This document shows, piece by piece, positions 24,837 through 33,808 of a DNA stretch of 55,569 nucleotides (positions are counted from its first letter, which is position 1; every line of letters begins with the position of its first letter). This DNA is from Fimenecus sp036652055 (GTDB lineage: Bacteria; Bacillota; Clostridia; Oscillospirales; Acutalibacteraceae): contig JAVVWP010000011.1 of NCBI GenBank assembly GCA_036652055.1, positions 1 to 55,569 of the forward strand, read 5' to 3'. Both the position numbers and the translations under genes were made by a program. The notes under the pieces are model-generated. The model was not told where the DNA came from, did no database searches, and was given only the letters and a program-made list of their open reading frames with translations.

Positions 24837-26000
24837 TTGTGTAAAAGAGCAGGCGTTACAGCTTTAATTATTATTTTTACTTTTTTATTCGCATTTTCAT
24901 CAAACGCAGAGGAACCTTTAGATATTTCTGCTCATTCTGCAATCTTGATGGTTGCGGATACGGGCGAAATTATTTATGAAAAAAATTCAAACGAAAAAAT
25001 GCCAATGGCAAGTACAACAAAAATAATGTCATCGATTATTGCTCTTGAATGTGGAAAATCAGAACAGCTTTTAAAAATTTCTTCTGATATGGTAAACATA
25101 GAGGGAACTTCAATGGGGCTAATGCCTGATGATGTTATAAGCGTTAAAACGCTTGTGTGCGGAATGCTGTTAGAGTCAGGAAATGACGCTGCAAATGCAG
25201 TAGCATATGCGGTGGCAGGCTCGACTGAAAATTTTGTTAAGCTTATGAACGATAAGGCAAAAGAAATCGAAATGACTTCGACGCATTTTGTTACACCGTC
25301 TGGGCTTGATGAAAAAGAGCATTATTCGACTGCTCGTGATATGGCACTGCTTGGTGCTTATGCAATTAAAAATCCTGAATTCAAACATATCTGTTCACAA
25401 AAAGAAATGACCGTTTGCTTTGGAAATCCTCCTTTTAAAAGGAAAATATCAAACCATAATCGTTTGCTCTCTAATTGCGAGGGCGTGTTTGGAATAAAAA
25501 CAGGATTTACCAAAAAGAGTGGAAGATGTTTGGTTTCAGCTGCAAAGCGTGATGGAATTAATTTAATTGCAGTTACGCTAAATGCACCAAATGATTGGAA
25601 TGACCATTCAAAAATGTTTGATTATGGATTTTCAGTAATTCATAAAAATTTGCTTGATTTAGATGTGTCAACCTTAAAAATCAAAGTGGTGGGTTCTGAT
25701 AAAAAAGAAATTCAGGTAGCAACTAATTTTGAATATTTTTATCCGTATTTGAATTTATCAGCAGTTCCTGTAAAAGATATTTTTATTAGCAAATTCATTT
25801 ATGCACCCGTTAAGACTGGTGATGTTGTCGGATATATAAGATATAGCGTTAACAATAAAACGCTTTTTGAAACACCTATAATAGCTACCGAAGATGCTAT
25901 TTGTGTTACAAAAGAAAATGCCGTTCAAAGCCGAAAAGGCTTTTTAGAAAAAATAAAAGAAAAGATTGTAAAGGGTTTAAAAGGTGAAAACAATGACTGA
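24837..26000 (+). CDS. dacF: D-alanyl-D-alanine carboxypeptidase, DacF type (S11)
   Basis: Encodes about 387 residues. A signal peptide (residues 2-24, ending in SSNA) leads to a penicillin-binding-protein fold with the active-site triad of motifs STTK (Ser59, Lys62), SGN (114-116) and KTG (221-223), plus a C-terminal beta domain with a terminal amphipathic Lys-rich helix for membrane attachment. It trims the terminal D-Ala from peptidoglycan stem peptides outside the membrane; in spore formers DacF limits cortex cross-linking. The start is uncertain between GTG 24828 and TTG 24837. I prefer TTG because the GTG lies in the SD. Confidence 0.85.
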   Translation: MCKRAGVTALIIIFTFLFAFSSNAEEPLDISAHSAILMVADTGEIIYEKNSNEKMPMASTTKIMSSIIALECGKSEQLLKISSDMVNIEGTSMGLMPDDVISVKTLVCGMLLESGNDAANAVAYAVAGSTENFVKLMNDKAKEIEMTSTHFVTPSGLDEKEHYSTARDMALLGAYAIKNPEFKHICSQKEMTVCFGNPPFKRKISNHNRLLSNCEGVFGIKTGFTKKSGRCLVSAAKRDGINLIAVTLNAPNDWNDHSKMFDYGFSVIHKNLLDLDVSTLKIKVVGSDKKEIQVATNFEYFYPYLNLSAVPVKDIFISKFIYAPVKTGDVVGYIRYSVNNKTLFETPIIATEDAICVTKENAVQSRKGFLEKIKEKIVKGLKGENND

Positions 26001-26742
26001 TGGGAAAATCAGACTTCAAAAATTTATGGCAGAAAGCGGAGTAGCTTCAAGAAGAAAATCAGAGGAGCTAATCGTTGCTGGCAAAGTTAAGGTCAACGGA
26101 AAAGTCGCTTCAATAGGCGATAAGGTTGATCCAAAGCGAGATAATGTAATGGTGGCAGGCAAAAAAGTCACAAAGGTTAGAAAAAATGTTTATATTATGC
26201 TCAATAAGCCTCGTGGATTTATCACAACAATGAGTGATGAGATGGAAAGAAAATGCGTTGCAGAGCTTGTAAGTGATGTTGGCACAAGAGTTTTTCCAGT
26301 AGGCAGATTAGACAGAGAATCAGAAGGGCTTTTAATTTTAACAAATGACGGTGAGTTTGCAAATGCACTAACTCATCCATCAAATCATGTTCCAAAAACT
26401 TATAGAGTTACAGTTAGACCTGCTGTCACAAAAGAGCAGGTTACAGCACTCGAAAACGGAATTGAAATAGATGGTCAAATTACACTCCCTTCAGAGGTTC
26501 GTGTAGTCGAAAGGCAAGAGGGCAGAGTAGTTCTTGAAATTATTATATTTGAAGGCAGAAACAGGCAAATTAGAAAGATGTGTGAAGCTTTAGGATTAGA
26601 AGTTGCAAGGCTAAAAAGAACAAAAATTGGTTCACTAAAGATGGGAATGTTAAAACAGGGCGATTATCGTGATTTAACAGAAGATGAGGTTCACGCATTA
26701 ATGGTGTCTTCAGAAATGAGGAAAAGCAATGCTGTTTTATAA
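25993..26742 (+). CDS. rluB: RluB-type 23S rRNA pseudouridine synthase
   Basis: Encodes 249 residues from ATG that overlaps the dacF stop region by eight bases. An S4 domain (5-55: RLQKFMAESGVASRRKSEEL) precedes the synthase domain with catalytic GRLDRESEG (Asp107), IMLNKPRGFITT and EGRNRQIRKM. The S4 plus DRESEG combination fits RluB, which makes pseudouridine in helix 89 of 23S rRNA. dacB/dacF-type gene followed by rluB is also the Bacillus order. A tail of about 25 residues after LTEDEVHAL varies. Confidence 0.88.
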   Translation: MTDGKIRLQKFMAESGVASRRKSEELIVAGKVKVNGKVASIGDKVDPKRDNVMVAGKKVTKVRKNVYIMLNKPRGFITTMSDEMERKCVAELVSDVGTRVFPVGRLDRESEGLLILTNDGEFANALTHPSNHVPKTYRVTVRPAVTKEQVTALENGIEIDGQITLPSEVRVVERQEGRVVLEIIIFEGRNRQIRKMCEALGLEVARLKRTKIGSLKMGMLKQGDYRDLTEDEVHALMVSSEMRKSNAVL

Positions 26743-27103
26743 ACCGATTACAAATTTAGATGAAATCAAATCTCTTTTTAACTTAACTTCTACTGATGAA
26801 AAATCAGTGTATGGTGCATATATAGCAGTAGAGGGGGACAAGCAACTCGGAAAGTGCATCGTTAAAATCGACAATATGAATTGTGAAATATCAAACCTTG
26901 AGGTAGAAATCAATGACGAGCTTTTAATTGAAGGGCTTCTTCGTGCGTCGCTAAATTTTGCAGGCAACCGAAACGCCTATATTGCAAGGTGTAGTGACGA
27001 AAAAATAAAAGATATATTGCTTTTATTGGGATTTCAAAAAAAAGATGATTATTATGAGGGCGATATACCAACATTACTTTTAGGAAGCTGTTGTAAACAC
27101 TAA
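26729..27103 (+). CDS. Conserved hypothetical, possible divergent acetyltransferase fold
   Basis: Encodes 124 residues and overlaps rluB by 14 bases, so it is coupled to it. Alternating strand and helix pattern, with KPITNLDEIKSLF at the start, a VYGAYIAVEGDKQLGKCIVKID hairpin and LLLLGFQKKDDYYEGDIPTLL near the end, recalls a GNAT acyltransferase (the GF...DYYEG part in particular). The acetyl-CoA loop Q/RxxGxG/A is not seen, so catalysis is doubtful. The protein ends in GSCCKH. I cannot assign a function. Confidence 0.6.
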   Translation: MLFYKPITNLDEIKSLFNLTSTDEKSVYGAYIAVEGDKQLGKCIVKIDNMNCEISNLEVEINDELLIEGLLRASLNFAGNRNAYIARCSDEKIKDILLLLGFQKKDDYYEGDIPTLLLGSCCKH

Positions 27104-27110
27104 TTTGCAT

Positions 27111-27139
27111 TTGACAAGTTCTTATAATAATAGTAAAAT
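27111..27139 (+). promoter_or_regulatory. Sigma-A-like promoter for the yicC-to-spoVM run
   Basis: Perfect TTGACA (27111-27116) and TAAAAT (27134-27139) with a 17-base spacer, 31 bases before yicC. It probably starts the long co-directional transcript that follows. Confidence 0.8.
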
Positions 27140-27170
27140 ATAAAGATAAAATTATGGGATGGTTATTTAA

Positions 27171-28049
27171 ATGATAAAGAGCATGACAGGCTATGGCAGA
27201 GCGCAGATGATAGTTAATGGTATGAACATTACCGTTGAAATAAAAAGTGTTAATCATCGTTATTTTGAATTTTCTGCAAAATCTCCGAGAACATACGGCT
27301 TTCTTGATGACAAATTAAAAACATTTTGCAATTCTGTCATTTCAAGAGGTAAGATAGAATGTTATGTTGGAATTGATAATCTTGAAGAATTAGAAACAGA
27401 GATTTTCGTTAATCATTCATTGGCAGGTGGCTACCTTAAAGCACTGAAAGAAATTTCAGAAAAATATGACATTAAAGATGATGTTTCAGCAACCGTTCTT
27501 TCACGCTATCCCGATGTTATTACTCTGCATAAAGCAGCAGAAGATGAAGACAAAATTTGGCAGTCTGTTAAAACAGTTTGCGAAAAAGCTGTTGAGAATT
27601 TTGTTAAAATGCGTGAAGTAGAGGGCGAAAAGCTTAAAACTGATATAAATAATAGAGCAGCATTTATTTTAGAATGCGTAGAATTTGTTGAAAAGCGTTC
27701 ACCGCAAACCGTTGCTGAATACAATGAAAAGTTAAAACTAAGAATGGCAGAGCTTTTAGCAGATGTTCACATTGAAGAACAAAGGCTTTTAGTCGAAGCT
27801 GCAATCTTTGCAGATAAAATTGCTGTTGATGAAGAAACAGTTAGACTTCGCAGTCACCTATGTCAGCTTAGTGAGTTTATGAATGCAAATGAAGCAATCG
27901 GAAGAAAGCTTGATTTCCTCGTTCAAGAGATTAATCGTGAAGCGAATACAATCGGTTCAAAGGCACAGGATGTTGAAATTGCTAAAAAGGTTATTTCAAT
28001 TAAAGCTGAGGTTGAAAAGATTCGTGAACAGGTTCAAAATATTGAGTGA
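27171..28049 (+). CDS. yicC: YicC/YloC family endoribonuclease-like protein
   Basis: Encodes 292 residues. The opening IKSMTGYGRAQ is the family hallmark; the centre carries SRYPDVITL and the C-terminal DUF1732 part has LVEAAIFADKIAVDEETVRLRSHLCQL and GRKLDFLVQEINREANTIGSKAQD. YicC proteins act as endoribonucleases in enteric bacteria and in Bacillus (YloC). It opens the run that in Bacillus subtilis is yloC-remA-gmk-rpoZ and is preceded by a good promoter. Confidence 0.93.
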   Translation: MIKSMTGYGRAQMIVNGMNITVEIKSVNHRYFEFSAKSPRTYGFLDDKLKTFCNSVISRGKIECYVGIDNLEELETEIFVNHSLAGGYLKALKEISEKYDIKDDVSATVLSRYPDVITLHKAAEDEDKIWQSVKTVCEKAVENFVKMREVEGEKLKTDINNRAAFILECVEFVEKRSPQTVAEYNEKLKLRMAELLADVHIEEQRLLVEAAIFADKIAVDEETVRLRSHLCQLSEFMNANEAIGRKLDFLVQEINREANTIGSKAQDVEIAKKVISIKAEVEKIREQVQNIE

Positions 28050-28062
28050 GGTTTTATAGATT

Positions 28063-28329
28063 ATGCGACTTATAAATATAGGCTTTGGAAACGCCGTCAA
28101 TTCTGCAAGAATTTTAGCTGTGGCAAGTCCTGAATCTGCACCGATAAAACGAATGGTGCAAGAGGCAAAGGAACAAAAATTATTAATCGATGCAACTCAG
28201 GGAAGACGAACGAGAGCGGTTATAATAACCGATAGCAATCATATAATTCTCACATATCTTCAAGCCGAAACAATAATGAATCGCTTTAATGGTGAAGCAG
28301 GTGCGGAGGACATTTTAAATGAACAATAA
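28063..28329 (+). CDS. remA: RemA/DUF370 DNA-binding regulator
   Basis: Encodes 88 residues. LINIGFGNAVNSARILAVASPESAPIKRMVQEAK and GRRTRAVIITDSNHIILTYLQAETI match RemA (DUF370), a ring-forming DNA-binding protein that activates matrix and osmoprotection operons in Bacillus. The position between yicC and gmk is conserved in Bacillota. It overlaps gmk by 11 bases. In this organism the target genes are unknown. Confidence 0.93.
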   Translation: MRLINIGFGNAVNSARILAVASPESAPIKRMVQEAKEQKLLIDATQGRRTRAVIITDSNHIILTYLQAETIMNRFNGEAGAEDILNEQ

Positions 28330-28879
28330 AGGCAAGCTGGTGTTGTTTTCTGGTCCATCAGGAGTGGGAAAAGACACACTACTTGATATTTTAATTCAAA
28401 AAGATTGCTCTTTGCAGCGTTCAATTTCTATGACAACAAGGCAAAAGCGTGACGGAGAAGTTAACGGTGAAGACTATTTTTTTGTAACAACAAATGAATT
28501 TGAAACTTTAATTGACTCAGGCGAAGTTTTAGAATTCGCAAAATATGGTAAAAATCTTTATGGTACGCCAAAAGCACCTGTCGACAAGTGGCTTTCTGAT
28601 GGAAAAACGGTTATCCTAAAGATTGAAGTTCATGGTGCTGCTAAAATCAAAGAACTATATAAAGATTCAATCGCAATATTTTTAATGCCACCATCTTTAG
28701 ATGTTTTGGAGTGTCGATTAAGAGGCAGAGGAACAGAAGATGAAGATGACCTTATGCGTCGTCTTGAAATAGCAAAATTTGAGATAGAAAAAAGCTGTGG
28801 TTATGATTACATAGTCATCAATGATAGCCTTGAAGAAGCCGCAGAAGAAATAATAAATATATTAAATAAATTAAAGTGA
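28319..28879 (+). CDS. gmk: Guanylate kinase
   Basis: Encodes 186 residues that phosphorylate GMP to GDP. The P-loop is GPSGVGKDT, with Asp after the Lys where many family members have Gly or Ser; the GMP-binding segment is SMTTRQKRDGEVNGEDYFFV and the lid is RLRGRGTEDEDDLMRRL. The start overlaps remA. Position ahead of rpoZ is typical of Bacillota. Confidence 0.95.
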   Translation: MNNKGKLVLFSGPSGVGKDTLLDILIQKDCSLQRSISMTTRQKRDGEVNGEDYFFVTTNEFETLIDSGEVLEFAKYGKNLYGTPKAPVDKWLSDGKTVILKIEVHGAAKIKELYKDSIAIFLMPPSLDVLECRLRGRGTEDEDDLMRRLEIAKFEIEKSCGYDYIVINDSLEEAAEEIINILNKLK

Positions 28880-28889
28880 GGGAAATATT

Positions 28890-29099
28890 ATGTTTAATCC
28901 TGATTTAAAGAGCATTTTAGTAGACCACCTTAGCCGTTATTCACTCGTTACCGCAACCGCAAAGAGAGCGAGAGAGATTGCACAGGCAGCTGAAGAAAAT
29001 CACGATATTGTTATCAGAAAAACTGTAAGCATTGCACTTGATGAAATAGTAGAAGGAAAATATACGGTTGTAGAGCCTGAAGAAATCAGAAACATCTAA
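28890..29099 (+). CDS. rpoZ: RNA polymerase omega subunit
   Basis: Encodes 69 residues. RYSLVTATAKRAREIAQ is the conserved omega helix that clamps the beta-prime C-terminus; the rest is short, as in Bacillota. It aids assembly of RNA polymerase. It lies 10 bases after gmk, in the invariant gmk-rpoZ order. Confidence 0.93.
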   Translation: MFNPDLKSILVDHLSRYSLVTATAKRAREIAQAAEENHDIVIRKTVSIALDEIVEGKYTVVEPEEIRNI

Positions 29100-29132
29100 T
29101 TTCTTTTTAGTCTAATTGGAGGTGGGTTTTAA

Positions 29133-31592
29133 GTGTCGGATTTAATTGCAAAAATTGCAGTTGAAAATACTGCTTTTTCGTTTGATGATGCTTTTGATTA
29201 CGCCATTCCAAATGAGTTAATTAACAAAGTCATGCCCGGAATGCGTGTTATTGTGCCTTTTGGCAATGGTAATACAAAAAGGCAAGGCTTTGTTTTTGCT
29301 TTGAGGGATAAATCTTCAACAAAAAAGCTTAAAAAAATAATATCGGTGCTTGATAAAAAACCGCTATTAAATAATGAAATGCTAAATCTTAGTGTATATT
29401 TAAAAGAAACAACTTTTTGTACTCTTTTTGACGCTGCAAAAGCTATGCTTCCATCAGGTATCGGGCTAAATTTTGTTACTTCCTATGTTATTTCCCCCGA
29501 TATTTGTGATGAAATCCCAAAAGATTTATCCGATGATGAAAAAGCTGTTTTTGAATATTTAAAAAATAAAAATACTTTTGTGAAAAGTGATAAGCTTTTA
29601 AAGGATTTAGGCTTTGTTTCAGATTTTCCAATAGCTGAAAATATGGCGAAAAAAGGATTGCTCGTCAGAAATATAGATGCAGTTCAAAAGATTTCAGATG
29701 CAACAATAAAAATGGCAAGAATAAAAAATAGCTATTTTGAAATGCAGGAAAAGCCAAAGCTTTCTGCAAAGCAAAATGAAATAATAAAATTATTAACAGA
29801 TATTGGCTCGGCGTCGGTAAAAGAAATTTGCTATTTTACAGGAGTTACGCAGGCGGTAATATCAACGCTTTATAAAAAAGATATTATAGAGCTGTTTGAA
29901 AATGAAACTTTTAGAAAGCCAAAGACTGTTTCGCAAAATAGCATTAAAGAAAACATACTTTTAACAGATGAACAGGATATTGCTTTTCAAAACATAATAA
30001 AGCAGTATCATTCAAATAAAGCCGAAGGTTCATTGCTTTTCGGAGTTACAGGCTCTGGAAAAACTCAAGTGTTTTTAAGGCTGATTGATGAGGTTATTGC
30101 CGATAATAAAGGCGTAATAATGATGGTTCCCGAAATTGCACTAACTCCTCAAATGCTTGATATTTTTTGCGACAGATATGGCGATAAGGTTGCAGTATTT
30201 CACAGTGCATTGTCAATGGGTGAGCGTTTAGATGAATACAAGCGTGTAAAAAACGGTGACGCTCAAATAGCGATTGGTACACGCTCTGCGGTTTTTGCTC
30301 CATTTGAAAAATTAGGGCTAATAATTATGGACGAGGAGCAAGAAAGTACATATAAGTCTGAAATGTCGCCACGCTATCATGCGAGAGATGTTGCAAAATA
30401 CAGAACAGGTTATCATAAATCCTTGTTGGTGCTTGCATCTGCAACGCCATCTATAATCAGTTATAGTGCCGCAAAAAGTGGAATATATTCACTTAATAAA
30501 TTAAATTATCGTTATGGCAATGCAGTTTTGCCAGAGGTTTCAACGGTAAATACAAAATATGGCTCTGACCTTTCAAAAATCAAAAATCTAACGCCTGAGC
30601 TTGAAATTGCATTAAAAGAGAATTTGGAAAAAGGCAAGCAGTCAATACTTTTATTAAATCGCAGAGGGTACAATACCTTTGCAGCTTGTGCAAAATGCGG
30701 AAAAGTTATGGTGTGTCCAAATTGTAGCATTTCAATGACATATCATTCTAAAAACGGTCGTTTAATGTGCCACTATTGTGGATTTTCAGAAAAATTTACA
30801 GATGTTTGCAGAGATTGTGGAGAAAAAGCAGTAGTGTTTTCAGGAATGGGAACGCAGAAATTAGAAGAAGAACTTTCATTAGCACTTCCACAGGCAAAGA
30901 TATTAAGGCTTGATACTGATACAACTTCTTCAAGATATTCTTTTGAAAATTCACTAAAAAAATTCACAAATTTAGAGTATGATATTATGGTCGGAACGCA
31001 GATGGTAGCTAAAGGATTAGACTTTCCAAATGTTACTTTAGTAGGCGTAATTTCTATTGACCAACAGCTTTATAACGATGATTATAAAAGTGGTGAACGG
31101 TCATTCGACTTGCTGACGCAGGTTGTAGGGCGTTCAGGCAGAGGCGATTATAAAGGAAAAGCTATAATTCAAACAGGATTTCCTGAAAACGAAATAATAA
31201 ATCTTGCAAAAGATCAAGATTATGAAGCTTTTTATGAGCTTGAAATGAAAATCAGAAAAGCTATGGTTTATCCTCCATATTGCGATATATGTGCAATAAG
31301 CTTTGTAGGAGCAGATGAAGTCAGAACAACTGCTGGTTCAAAAGTATTTTTAGATATGTTAAAAGCATCACATAAAAGTGAATATAATGATTTGAACATA
31401 GTTGTATTAGGTCCTATTTCACCGAGAATATTTAAAATTTCAGGCAAATATAGAAGCAGAATAATAGTTAAATGCAAAAACACAAAAAGGCTTAGAGAAT
31501 TTATAAGCGGTCTTTTAAAAGATTTCTCAAAAAACAGCCAATTTTCAAAAATTACTGCTTTTGCGGATATGAACCCTGAAAACACATTTTAA
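29133..31592 (+). CDS. priA: Primosomal replication restart helicase PriA
   Basis: Encodes 819 residues from GTG behind TTGGAGGTGG. The 3' DNA-end-binding domain occupies about 5-105, a winged helix about 205-260, and the superfamily 2 helicase follows with Walker A GVTGSGKT (304-311), MVPEIALTPQM, IMDEEQEST and QVVGRSGR. The inserted zinc-binding region has CAKCGKVMVCPNC and CHYCGF with CRDCG. PriA reloads the replisome at stalled forks. In Bacillus coaBC lies between rpoZ and priA; here only 33 non-coding bases separate them. Confidence 0.95.
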   Translation: MSDLIAKIAVENTAFSFDDAFDYAIPNELINKVMPGMRVIVPFGNGNTKRQGFVFALRDKSSTKKLKKIISVLDKKPLLNNEMLNLSVYLKETTFCTLFDAAKAMLPSGIGLNFVTSYVISPDICDEIPKDLSDDEKAVFEYLKNKNTFVKSDKLLKDLGFVSDFPIAENMAKKGLLVRNIDAVQKISDATIKMARIKNSYFEMQEKPKLSAKQNEIIKLLTDIGSASVKEICYFTGVTQAVISTLYKKDIIELFENETFRKPKTVSQNSIKENILLTDEQDIAFQNIIKQYHSNKAEGSLLFGVTGSGKTQVFLRLIDEVIADNKGVIMMVPEIALTPQMLDIFCDRYGDKVAVFHSALSMGERLDEYKRVKNGDAQIAIGTRSAVFAPFEKLGLIIMDEEQESTYKSEMSPRYHARDVAKYRTGYHKSLLVLASATPSIISYSAAKSGIYSLNKLNYRYGNAVLPEVSTVNTKYGSDLSKIKNLTPELEIALKENLEKGKQSILLLNRRGYNTFAACAKCGKVMVCPNCSISMTYHSKNGRLMCHYCGFSEKFTDVCRDCGEKAVVFSGMGTQKLEEELSLALPQAKILRLDTDTTSSRYSFENSLKKFTNLEYDIMVGTQMVAKGLDFPNVTLVGVISIDQQLYNDDYKSGERSFDLLTQVVGRSGRGDYKGKAIIQTGFPENEIINLAKDQDYEAFYELEMKIRKAMVYPPYCDICAISFVGADEVRTTAGSKVFLDMLKASHKSEYNDLNIVVLGPISPRIFKISGKYRSRIIVKCKNTKRLREFISGLLKDFSKNSQFSKITAFADMNPENTF

Positions 31593-31658
31593 TGTAAATA
31601 AATTGAGAGAATTATGAAAGGAATGGCACAATATATTTTGTGTCATAGTGTGGTTAAA

Positions 31659-32141
31659 ATGGCTATTAGAAACATCAGAACAAGGAAAGACGCAATTTTA
31701 AAAAAGATGAGCCGAAAAGTCGAGAAATTCGATGAAAGGCTTTTCACACTTTTAGATGATATGAAAGATACTATGTATAATGCTGAAGGTGCAGGAATTG
31801 CGGCAGTTCAGGTTGGCGTTTTAAAAAGAGCAATAGTAATCGATATAGGCGATGGGCTGATTGAACTCATAAATCCTGAAATAACAGAGACAAGTGGCGA
31901 GCAATACGAATATGAAGGCTGTCTTTCATTACCTGGGGAATCAGGAATTACAAAGCGACCAATGATAGTAAAAGTTAAAGCTCAAAACCGAGAGGGAAAA
32001 TGGTGCTTATATAAAGGTGATGGGCTAAAAGCAAGAGCTTTTTGTCACGAAATCGACCACCTTGACGGGCATTTGTATATAGAGCGTTTAGCTCCCGAAG
32101 AAGTAATAGAAAGATTAAAAAGCGAAAACGACGAAAAATAA
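31659..32141 (+). CDS. def: Peptide deformylase
   Basis: Encodes 160 residues from MAIRNIRT, the family start. An in-frame ATG at 31614 would add 15 residues and is the one with the better SD-like GAGAG, so the start is not certain. The three deformylase motifs are present: GAGIAAVQ (44-51; Val where the usual form has Pro), EGCLS with metal ligand Cys88, and HEIDH with His130 and His134. It removes the formyl group from nascent peptides and works with Fmt, the next gene. Confidence 0.92.
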   Translation: MAIRNIRTRKDAILKKMSRKVEKFDERLFTLLDDMKDTMYNAEGAGIAAVQVGVLKRAIVIDIGDGLIELINPEITETSGEQYEYEGCLSLPGESGITKRPMIVKVKAQNREGKWCLYKGDGLKARAFCHEIDHLDGHLYIERLAPEEVIERLKSENDEK

Positions 32142-32178
32142 CAATATAGATTTTATCAGAAAGACAAGGCTAAAAATA

Positions 32179-33108
32179 ATGAAAATTGTATTTATGGGAA
32201 CACCAGAATTTTCCGTCCCTTGCCTTCAAAGGCTAATCGATGAAAAATATGATGTTGTGGGTGTGTTCACTCAGCCTGATAAGCCAAAGGGCAGAGGCTA
32301 TGAATTGTCACCTCCTGCGGTCAAGGTTTGTGCTTTAGCAAACGACATTGCGGTTTTTCAGCCAAAAAGTATGAAAGACGGCGAGGCACTAAAAATCCTA
32401 AAAGAATTAGAGCCAGAGCTTATTGTGGTAATAGCTTATGGTAAAATTTTACCTGCGGATATTCTCTATTTTCCCAAATATGGCTCTATAAATATTCACG
32501 CTTCACTTTTGCCAAAATACAGAGGAGCAGCACCAATCCAATGGGCAGTAATTAATGGTGAGCAAAAATCAGGTGTAACTTCAATGCAGATGAATGAGGG
32601 AATTGATACAGGTGATATGCTACTAAAAGCAGAAATTCCTATTGATATTAATATGACAGCAGGCGAACTTCACGATGCACTATCAAAAATCGGTGCAGAT
32701 GTTATGCAAGATACGATAAAAGCAATCATAGAAAACAGGCTTAATCCAATAAAGCAAAATGATAATATCAGCACATATTCTCCAATGCTATCTAAAGAGC
32801 TTTGTCCAATTGATTTTAATAAATCGGCATTAGAAATTCATAATAAAGTTAGAGGGCTTTCACCGTGGCCTGTTGCGACCGCCACTCTTGATGGTAAAAA
32901 AGTGAAAATTCACAAAACGGGTTTATCAAAAATAATAACTGAGAAGTCAGCGGGAACAATAATTTCAAATGACGATAAATTAACTGTTGCTTGCGGTGAT
33001 AAAAAATGCGTTGATATTTTAGAGTTACAGCTTGAGGGAAAAAAGAGAATGAATGTCAAAGACTTTCTTTTAGGGCATAAAATTTCTCTTGATACTAAAT
33101 TTAATTAG
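32179..33108 (+). CDS. fmt: Methionyl-tRNA formyltransferase
   Basis: Encodes 309 residues. MKIVFMGTPEFSVPCLQRL opens the formyltransferase Rossmann domain; the folate-site signature NIHASLLPKYRGAAPIQWA with catalytic Asn-His and the downstream Asp in EGIDTGDM are intact, and the C-terminal OB-like domain starts near 205 (VRGLSPWPVATATLDG). It formylates initiator Met-tRNA with 10-formyl-THF. The def-fmt pair is a conserved translation-initiation module. Confidence 0.95.
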   Translation: MKIVFMGTPEFSVPCLQRLIDEKYDVVGVFTQPDKPKGRGYELSPPAVKVCALANDIAVFQPKSMKDGEALKILKELEPELIVVIAYGKILPADILYFPKYGSINIHASLLPKYRGAAPIQWAVINGEQKSGVTSMQMNEGIDTGDMLLKAEIPIDINMTAGELHDALSKIGADVMQDTIKAIIENRLNPIKQNDNISTYSPMLSKELCPIDFNKSALEIHNKVRGLSPWPVATATLDGKKVKIHKTGLSKIITEKSAGTIISNDDKLTVACGDKKCVDILELQLEGKKRMNVKDFLLGHKISLDTKFN

Positions 33109-33121
33109 GTGATGATATATT

Positions 33122-33805
33122 ATGTATTTAGATTATTATTATTTTATACTTGTAGTTCCAGTGCTTATCTTATCCCTTATAGCACAGAAAAAAGTTAATT
33201 CTACCTATAAAACCTATTCTGATGTTAATAATAAGAATGGGCTTACGGGTGCAATGGCAGCACAAAAGGTTCTTGAGTTTTATGGCGTTAAAGATGTTAA
33301 AATTGAACACATCAGAGGGAAACTTAACGACAATTATGATCCTCGTGATAATACAATAAGGCTTTCTGATGGAGTTTATGGTAGCACAAGCGTAGCAGCC
33401 ATAGGAATTGCTTGCCACGAGGCAGGGCATGCAGCACAGCACGCCGAGAGTTATAAGCCTATCAAAATCAGAAATATGCTGTTACTTCCGTGTCAAATCG
33501 GTTCAGTAGCAGGGCTTCCGCTTGCAATTTTAGGATTGTTTTTAGGCTCACAAATTTTAATTAATGTTGGAATAATTCTTTACGCAGCCATTATGGTTTT
33601 TCAGCTTGTCACACTTCCGGTTGAATTCAATGCAAGTAGCCGTGCAATCAAAGTAATCGGTGAAACCAATATATTATCAGAAGGTGAAATAACAGGAGCT
33701 ACAAAGGTCTTAAAAGCTGCTGCTATGACTTATGTTGCCGCATTTGCTGTTTCTGCCGCCAACCTACTTAGGTTACTCTTACTTTTCAACAGAAGACAGG
33801 ACTAA
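33122..33805 (+). CDS. Membrane zinc metallopeptidase, YugP type
   Basis: Encodes 227 residues. The zinc site is ACHEAGHAAQHA (His99, Glu100, His103), with NGLTGAMAAQKVLEFYGV and LPVEFNASSRAIKVI as further family marks, and hydrophobic spans near 6-21, 124-141, 146-165 and 200-220. The family (annotated as Zn metallopeptidase or YugP) is related to M48-type membrane proteases and has no settled substrate. Its insertion between fmt and rsmB departs from the Bacillus order and is seen, as far as I recall, in several Clostridia. Confidence 0.88.
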   Translation: MYLDYYYFILVVPVLILSLIAQKKVNSTYKTYSDVNNKNGLTGAMAAQKVLEFYGVKDVKIEHIRGKLNDNYDPRDNTIRLSDGVYGSTSVAAIGIACHEAGHAAQHAESYKPIKIRNMLLLPCQIGSVAGLPLAILGLFLGSQILINVGIILYAAIMVFQLVTLPVEFNASSRAIKVIGETNILSEGEITGATKVLKAAAMTYVAAFAVSAANLLRLLLLFNRRQD

Positions 33806-33808
33806 TTT

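Noticed and set aside
28319..28879. Asp in the P-loop of guanylate kinase as a loss-of-function sign
   Set aside because: All other motifs are intact, and GKDT-type loops occur, as far as I know, in clostridial guanylate kinases.
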